Shown: one piece after another, positions 58,704 through 64,000 of the stretch
Layout: every line of letters starts with the position of its first letter
Numbering within the stretch: the stretch's first letter is position 1
From: Paguma larvata
Lineage: Eukaryota > Chordata > Mammalia > Carnivora > Viverridae
DNA: 64,000 nt
Direction: 5' to 3'
Assembly: GCA_030068075.1 (NCBI GenBank)
Contig: CM057830.1
Coordinates: 27,746,247 to 27,810,246 of the forward strand
Notes under the pieces: generated by a model
What the model saw: only the letters and a program-made list of their open reading frames with translations
Told to the model about the DNA's origin: nothing
Database searches by the model: none
Program-made: the position numbers and the translations under genes

Positions 58704-58936
58704 CAGAAAACCAGGCGGAAGGGAAGAGGGTAAGGAAAAGGAAAAAAAAAAGCCACAGAGAGTAAGGAAATCATAACATAAGAGACTCTCAAAGACTAAG
58801 AACAAACTGAGGGGAGAGTGGGGTGCGGGAGGGGTGAGAGTGGGTGATGGGCACAGAGGAGGGCACTTGTTGGGATGAGCACTGGGTGTTGTATGGAAAC
58901 CAATTTGACAATAAATTATTTAAAAAAATCAAAAAA

Positions 58937-59095
58937 TAGTTTCTGATTTTTCTTTATTAATGTTTTTGATGATATTCATTTTCTGAAAGGGTTTGGATAC
59001 TCACAGCCTAGTTCTTTAAGTCCTGTGGCACATTAAATTAGGAAAAAAAGTAGTAAATAGATATTTTGGTAGGGTTTTAAAAGAGGATTGTAAAT
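58937..59095. other. Spacer between L1 and SINE
   Basis: Nothing recognised. Confidence 0.3.
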
Positions 59096-59309
59096 GGGGT
59101 GCCTGGTGGCTCCGTTTGTTAAGCATTCGACTCTAGGTCAGGTCATGATCTCACAGTTCATGAGTTCAAGCCCTGCGTTGGGCTCTGTGCCGACAGCTCA
59201 GAGCCTGGAGCCTGCTTCAGATTCTGTGCCTCCCTCTCTCTGTTCCTCCCCCACTCACACTCTGTCTCTCTCTCAAAAATAAATAAATTTTTAAAAAATT
59301 AAAATAAAA
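59096..59309 (+). mobile_element. Carnivore SINE with TSD
   Basis: 'ggggtgcctggtggctccgt' head, CT-rich stretch, A-rich tail. AAAAGAGGATTGTAAA on the left matches AAAAGAGGAGTGTAAA on the right (15/16). Confidence 0.93.
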
Positions 59310-60139
59310 GAGGAGTGTAAAGAGCGTTGGAGTTCTATTGAAGAGTTTGGGAGAACATAAGCTGAGAAGCTCTAAGGGGATAAATGGCATCTTAATAAAG
59401 GATTTCTCTAAACTACAGATATCTTTGGCAAAGTTTGATAAACACAAGTTAAGAACTCTAATTTTTTAGAGCTCATTTGGTTTACGGTCTGTGTTTCTTA
59501 TAATAAAGCTCAATTCTCAGAACAGAATATATGTTTCATGCATTCAACTGAGTTATCTGCAGATTACAATACAGTGATGAGTAATTCATTTGTAAACATT
59601 CATTAAGCTGTGATGCACTTTATGAATCATCCATTTTTTTTCTGTAAACCATACTTCGAAAAAACATTTACCAAATTTTTTCTCATGATGACTCTCTCCA
59701 CATCTAAATGTCCTACATAGATTTAGCTCTTCAGCTCCAGACATACATTTTCAACTGCTTACCAAATACTTCCATCACTATGTATCACAGGCAACTAAAA
59801 TAAAAAAAGGTACAAGTGAAAAATCTTTTCCTACTCTATTTTCCCTATTCTATAAGCAGAACTACAATATAGCCAGTTTTTCAGCACAGGTTTTCCTTCT
59901 CCATATAATAAGTGTCCTTAGGCCCAAACTATACCCATTCCCTCTTCCCCATACACACATCTACCATCTTTGTTGGTGCACACATTCCTAACCTACTACT
60001 ATACCGGTCTGGTCTCACTGAGGGCATTTATGAATACCACTGTCTATTATTTTTGGTTATTTCACAGAATCTGTTAAATAAAAATCTGAACATATCCCTT
60101 TATTCTCTTTGGTAGAGCATAATAGCAGTCAATACTCAT
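59310..60139. other. Unassigned intergenic DNA
   Basis: Nothing recognised. Confidence 0.3.
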
Positions 60140-60370
60140 ATAGCATTTGCTACATAACAAAGGTTATTGTAAAAAAAAAAAAAAAACAAAACTCTGAAGC
60201 TATTAACTCATTTGATCCTAAACAAAACTTTATAAAGGAAGTATTATAATTACCTCAATTATACAGATATAAATTTGAGGCACAAAAAGATTCAATAACA
60301 GATAACAGTGTATAGAACTTGGATTTGTACCAAGGCTGTACAACTTCAGAAACTCATTTACTAACTTACT
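60140..60370 (-). mobile_element. MIR fragment with an inserted A-run
   Basis: 'aactcatttgatcctaaaca', 'cctcaattatacagatataa' and 'gaacttggatttgtaccaag' follow the minus-strand MIR layout. An A-run lies at about 60171-60186. Confidence 0.5.
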
Positions 60371-60959
60371 GTCATGATCATTTCACAAAATATATATAAA
60401 TATAAGTCATCACATTGCACACTTTAAATTTACATAATGTTTTTCAATTATACTTGAATAAAGTTAGAGGAGGAGGGGAAAATATACTGCTGTTAGTTAG
60501 CTCACATGATCTAGTGTTTTTTTTTTTCTTTCATTGACTTTATCTGAATTTCCTGAAAATATCATATGTCCTATGTCTCCAAGACCTTCAACATTCTTTT
60601 CCATTCACCTAGGATACTCTCCCCATGGCCATTATCCATAGCAAACATGTTGTCTGGTTAACTCTTCTTTAAGAAAGAATACATGTTACTTTCTCTAGAA
60701 CATTCTCCTGACATCTCTATCCTTATATTATGAGATGCCAAGCGTATCTCTACCACTGTACTTATTACCTGCTATTATAATTGGGGTGTTTTTTTGCTTA
60801 TTTGTTGTTCTTATTAAGAAAAAGATCATGAGGCTAATCACTGTTGAAGAACAGTAACTTACACATTGCTTTATACAAAATGGACATGCAGACTATTTGT
60901 TTATTAAGTTGATGGGTAAATAAAGATCCAGAGAAATATATTTATGGTTAAATAAAAAT
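60371..60959. other. Unassigned intergenic DNA
   Basis: Nothing recognised. Confidence 0.3.
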
Positions 60960-60965
60960 AGCTCT

Positions 60966-61015
60966 GCTTTCTTTTTATTTTGAGACAGAGAAAAAGAGAG
61001 ATTAAGCAGGGGAGG

Positions 61016-61057
<42 letters not shown>

Positions 61058-61182
61058 CCAAGCAGGATTCATGCTATAAATGCAGAGCCCAACCTGGGAC
61101 TTGAACCCATGAACCCATGAGATCATAAGCTAAGCTGAAACCAAGAGTCAAATGCTTAACTGACTGATCCACCCAGGTGCAC
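60966..61182 (-). mobile_element. Carnivore SINE, reverse, with (GA)n and TSD
   Basis: Reverse SINE with an expanded (GA)n at about 61019-61052. AGCTCTGCTTT before and AACTCTGCTTT after suggest a duplication. Confidence 0.9.
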
Positions 61183-61194
61183 CAACTCTGCTTT

Positions 61195-61290
61195 AATGAT
61201 ACATTTTCTTATGGAGATTATATGAGCTAATATATTTAGAGCACTTTTCAGTGTCTGGCACATGGCGCAAGCTCAAGAAACTATAGCAAA
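61195..61290 (+). mobile_element. MIR fragment
   Basis: 'ggagattatatgagctaata' and 'cagtgtctggcacatggcgc' match the 3' half of MIR on the plus strand. Confidence 0.55.
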
Positions 61291-62261
61291 AATATCAATA
61301 TGTTTGTTATAATAATTTTGAAACAGACCTCTAGAATTCTAAATTCTACTTTGCTTCCTGACAAAACTTTTGCAGAATGGATTTATATAAACAAAGTGAG
61401 AAAGAAAAAAATTAGAAGCATGTAGGTTAGAGGTGGGAAGGAAAAGTGAAGATAATTTGAAATAGGGATAACTCAAAGTATAAGCAATACTAGGAGGATC
61501 AAGTTTTGAATAAGGAATGCAAGATATAGAAAGAAGAAAACTTAAATATGGAAATTTAATATTGAACTCAGAAGGTGTATCAAATCCCTTTGAATTTAGT
61601 GAGCATTCAATAGACCTATGGTTAATTCATTGGTTGATTAAATGTGATTAAGTACTAAATTCTTCAGCGGATAACCTGAAGTCTGGTTCTTTGGACAGAT
61701 TGAGAGCTGAGGAAAATATGGTCTTCTTATGGTCCTCTGAATAAGGACAGAGAAGCAATGAAATAGATGCTTGCTCTCTATACGGCTCTCACTCTATGTG
61801 TGTGCATGTGTGTGTGTGTGCATGCACATGCATACACTCAGAGAAGTTTTTCAATACCATTTGTTGCAAAGTGAAACATCAAGAAAGAGATTGTTGGATT
61901 GCTGCAACTCTTCTGTAAGTGTTTACTACCCATATTTTCATCCACAAATGTGCACACTGACTTCTTAATAAATAGGCCCCTGAGTGCAGGTCAACTGCTC
62001 CAGACCCACTTTCAGCACTGATGAAGCAGGAAAGCTTGCTATGAAATCTCTTCTGGCATCTCTTTAGCTAGTTGGATATTCCATAACCACTGTGACACAG
62101 TCCGGCCAATTTTGAACTTCATCAACTTTTCTCCTTCCAACATTCAGAGTGTCTCCAGCAGTTTCCCAGACCTATACAGGATGAGGGACATCAGTCACCT
62201 TGAAAGGAAGCTCCAGGGGAAAAAACAAGTTACTTGGTGTCACAGGGTACTGATGTTCCAG
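61291..62261. other. Unassigned; short (TG)n at about 61797-61820
   Basis: No gene or other named repeat recognised. Confidence 0.3.
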
Positions 62262-62930
62262 GTTTTTCTTTTTATATGCCTTATTTTTTTAATTGAGGTG
62301 TAATCGACATATAACTTTACATTAGTTTCAGGTATATAACATAATGCTTTTGAAACTGGTAACCAAAGGTTAATAGGACCAATAAGCACAGCTGCAACTA
62401 TTTAACCAGGTCTTTTTTTTTAATTTTTTTAATGTTTTATTTTATTTTTGACACAGAGAGACAGAGCATGAGTGGGGGAGGGGCAGAGAGAGAGAGGGAG
62501 ACACAGAATCTGAAGCAGGCTCCAGGCTCCGAGCTGCCAGCACAGAGCCCGACGCGGGGCTCGAACTCACAGACCGCGAGACCATGACCTGAGCCGAAGT
62601 CGGACGCTCAACCGACTGAGCCACCCAGGCGCCCCTTTTTTTATTTGCCTTTAAATTTCTCTGACCTCCTTAGAGGAGGCAGATTTGAGGCTTGCCCTCC
62701 CATGTCCTCATGTTGCTGCCTATTGACTAAACTCTTCCTTTGCTGCATACTTCATGTCTCAGTGATCATCTTTACTATACATCGCCCAGATGAACTTGGG
62801 TTTTGTTACAATTTGATATTTGTATATATTACAAACAGATCACCCCATAAGTGTAATTGACATCCATCAGTATACATAGTCACAATTTCTTTTTCTTGTG
62901 ATGAGGACTTTTAAGATAATTTTATCTTAC
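62262..62930 (-). mobile_element. Old L1 3' UTR, reverse, split by a SINE
   Basis: 'aattgaggtgtaatcgacat', 'ttagtttcaggtatataaca' (62288-62343) and 'aaacagatcaccccataagt' (62830-62850) are reverse old L1 3' sequence. A SINE lies in the middle. 62640-62810 is not clearly L1. Confidence 0.5.
62408..62635 (-). mobile_element. Carnivore SINE, reverse, near consensus
   Basis: High CpG retention ('gcccgacgcggggctcgaac', 'cggacgctcaaccgactgag') marks it as one of the youngest SINEs in the window. Confidence 0.95.
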
Positions 62931-64000
62931 TTGAATGAATGATTATTTGAACAAGTGTGAAGGCTGAAAGTCCAGCTTTGTTCATGTTGCTAGATCTTCT
63001 AATTAGATCTCAGCTTCAAGAAGAACACAAGTGGGACAGTGAAAAAGAAAAAGAACAGCAGTATCTAGCCAGGATGTTCAGTCAAATAACTCTAGAAAAT
63101 CAGGAGGTAACAGGCAACAAGCAAAATTTCCCACATATTAGATGCTGGGAGATTCAAAGAGGAACAACTCCACCAATGTCGCATCACTTCTAGTTCTCTT
63201 GTTAAAAATAAGTAAATAAATATATAAACACAAAGATAAAAGAATTTATTACTACTGTGCCAATTAGGGTAAAGATATGTAGAAATTCTCTTAGAAAATA
63301 AACTATTATTTTAGATTGAATGTGAGCTTAACACGAACTACAAAATTTTATTGCTGCCTTGTATTTATGGATTACATATATAGCATGTGTTGTTAGCAGT
63401 TTCTCCTGATTTATAAAGTAACAGTTTTAATCATTTTTAAAACTCAATTAGATATCACTAATAAAAATTACCAATTTTATTTATAAAGGTAATCTTGGAA
63501 ATATAAGTGCAATATTTTTGTCAAAAGACAGTAAATCACAGAAAAATATGATCTCATCATAAAAAAGTAGTATTTGACAAATTTGTTCAGGCACAGATTT
63601 TTCACTTTTGAAATGTGAAAAAATGGCTCTATAATAACATTAGAAAGATCCTAAGTGTTTTTCTTATTTTATGTTCAATTTGTTTTTCTGTGCATGTGTG
63701 TGTATGTGTTTGTACGTGTTTATAGTCTCTTGTCATAACTCTATGTCACTATATCCTAGTAGATGAGAAAAAAAAAAAACAACAAAAGAAACCAGAGCAA
63801 TTTGAAACAATTTTTTAAAACCCATCACAAAGTATAACATAAATTTGAAATGACTCATGACTTACCACAGAAACAAGATGTACAGATCAGAAAACCAGTT
63901 TATAATGTTGTGCAAAAATGACATTCAAATTGCCCATATCTTTTGTATTGAAGAAGAAAATAGATCCTATGCTGTCTCATGGCAAATCTAAGGGCTGTTT
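62931..64000. other. Unassigned AT-rich DNA with one exon-like island
   Basis: Apart from an exon-like island at 63014-63106 (see findings), no gene or named repeat. Short TG-rich run near 63690-63720 and an A-run at about 63770. Confidence 0.35.

Larger units (their letters stand above)
52565..58936 (+). mobile_element. Full-length L1 (about 6.4 kb), mutated
   Basis: It contains all L1 parts: GC-rich 5' UTR (52565-53889), ORF1 (from 53890), ORF2 (about 54822-58703), 3' UTR ('gatgagcactgggtgttgta', 'ccaatttgacaataaattat') and an A-rich tail. Both frames are broken. The flanks 'AGGTTCTG' and 'AGTTTCTG' may be a decayed target duplication. It is close in sequence to the L1 at 20-25 kb, so the subfamily is young in felid terms. 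Confidence 0.93.

Noticed and set aside
313..62635. tRNA genes suggested by tRNA-like heads
   Set aside because: All are heads of carnivore SINEs with SINE bodies and A-rich tails; none keeps a full cloverleaf.

Overview
The window is mammalian nuclear DNA from a cat-family carnivore. The main evidence is at least 23 copies of the tRNA-Lys-derived carnivore SINE in its felid form. Its head reads like GGGGCGCCTGGGTGGCTCAG, followed by 'tcaggtcatgatctca', a CT-rich stretch and an AAATAAATAAACA-type tail. Long L1 elements, MaLR-type LTRs, MIR, MER5A-like and MER20-like fragments fit the same background. The DNA is AT-rich and gene-poor; L1, LTR and SINE sequence cover a large share of it. There is no bacterial-type architecture (no operons, CRISPR or ribosome binding sites).

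Layout. 1-17.7 kb: old repeats (a MaLR LTR split by a SINE, MIR, MER5A, an old L1 split by a solo LTR, a decayed endogenous retrovirus with a gag zinc-knuckle trace near 10.36 kb, L1 3' ends). 18.3-19.6 kb: an inverted ('twin-primed') L1 with a perfect 15-bp target-site duplication. 19.7-24.9 kb: a carnivore SINE, then a U6 snRNA copy fused directly to a 4.8-kb 5'-truncated L1. 27.5-28.9 kb: a processed SRSF2-type splicing-factor pseudogene. 30.1-30.9 kb: a very odd L1 insertion with a GC-rich non-L1 leader joined exactly where a strong splice acceptor lies in the full-length L1, no 3' half, no poly(A), and a perfect 16-bp duplication. 33.8-37.9 kb: the only intact gene I can defend. 39.8-52.5 kb: SINEs, an old L1 5' region, and several copies of one LTR-like family. 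52.56-58.94 kb: a full-length but mutated L1. 59-64 kb: SINEs, MIR, old L1, and one possible orphan exon.

The gene is an RLIM (RNF12)-like RING-H2 E3 ubiquitin ligase. Two coding exons (34291-34531 and 36067-37718) join in frame across a GT-AG intron at the RLIM splice position, giving 630 residues against 624 in human RLIM as I recall it. The RING is complete, but the middle of the protein has diverged strongly, the C-terminal PDZ-binding type end is lost, and there are clearly fewer identities than expected for RLIM itself, which is highly conserved in placental mammals. I therefore read it as a divergent paralogue (or possible sex-chromosome gametologue). It is the best candidate here for something undescribed. 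Everything else of interest concerns how L1 inserted: template switching to U6, twin priming, and internal priming of a spliced chimeric RNA.
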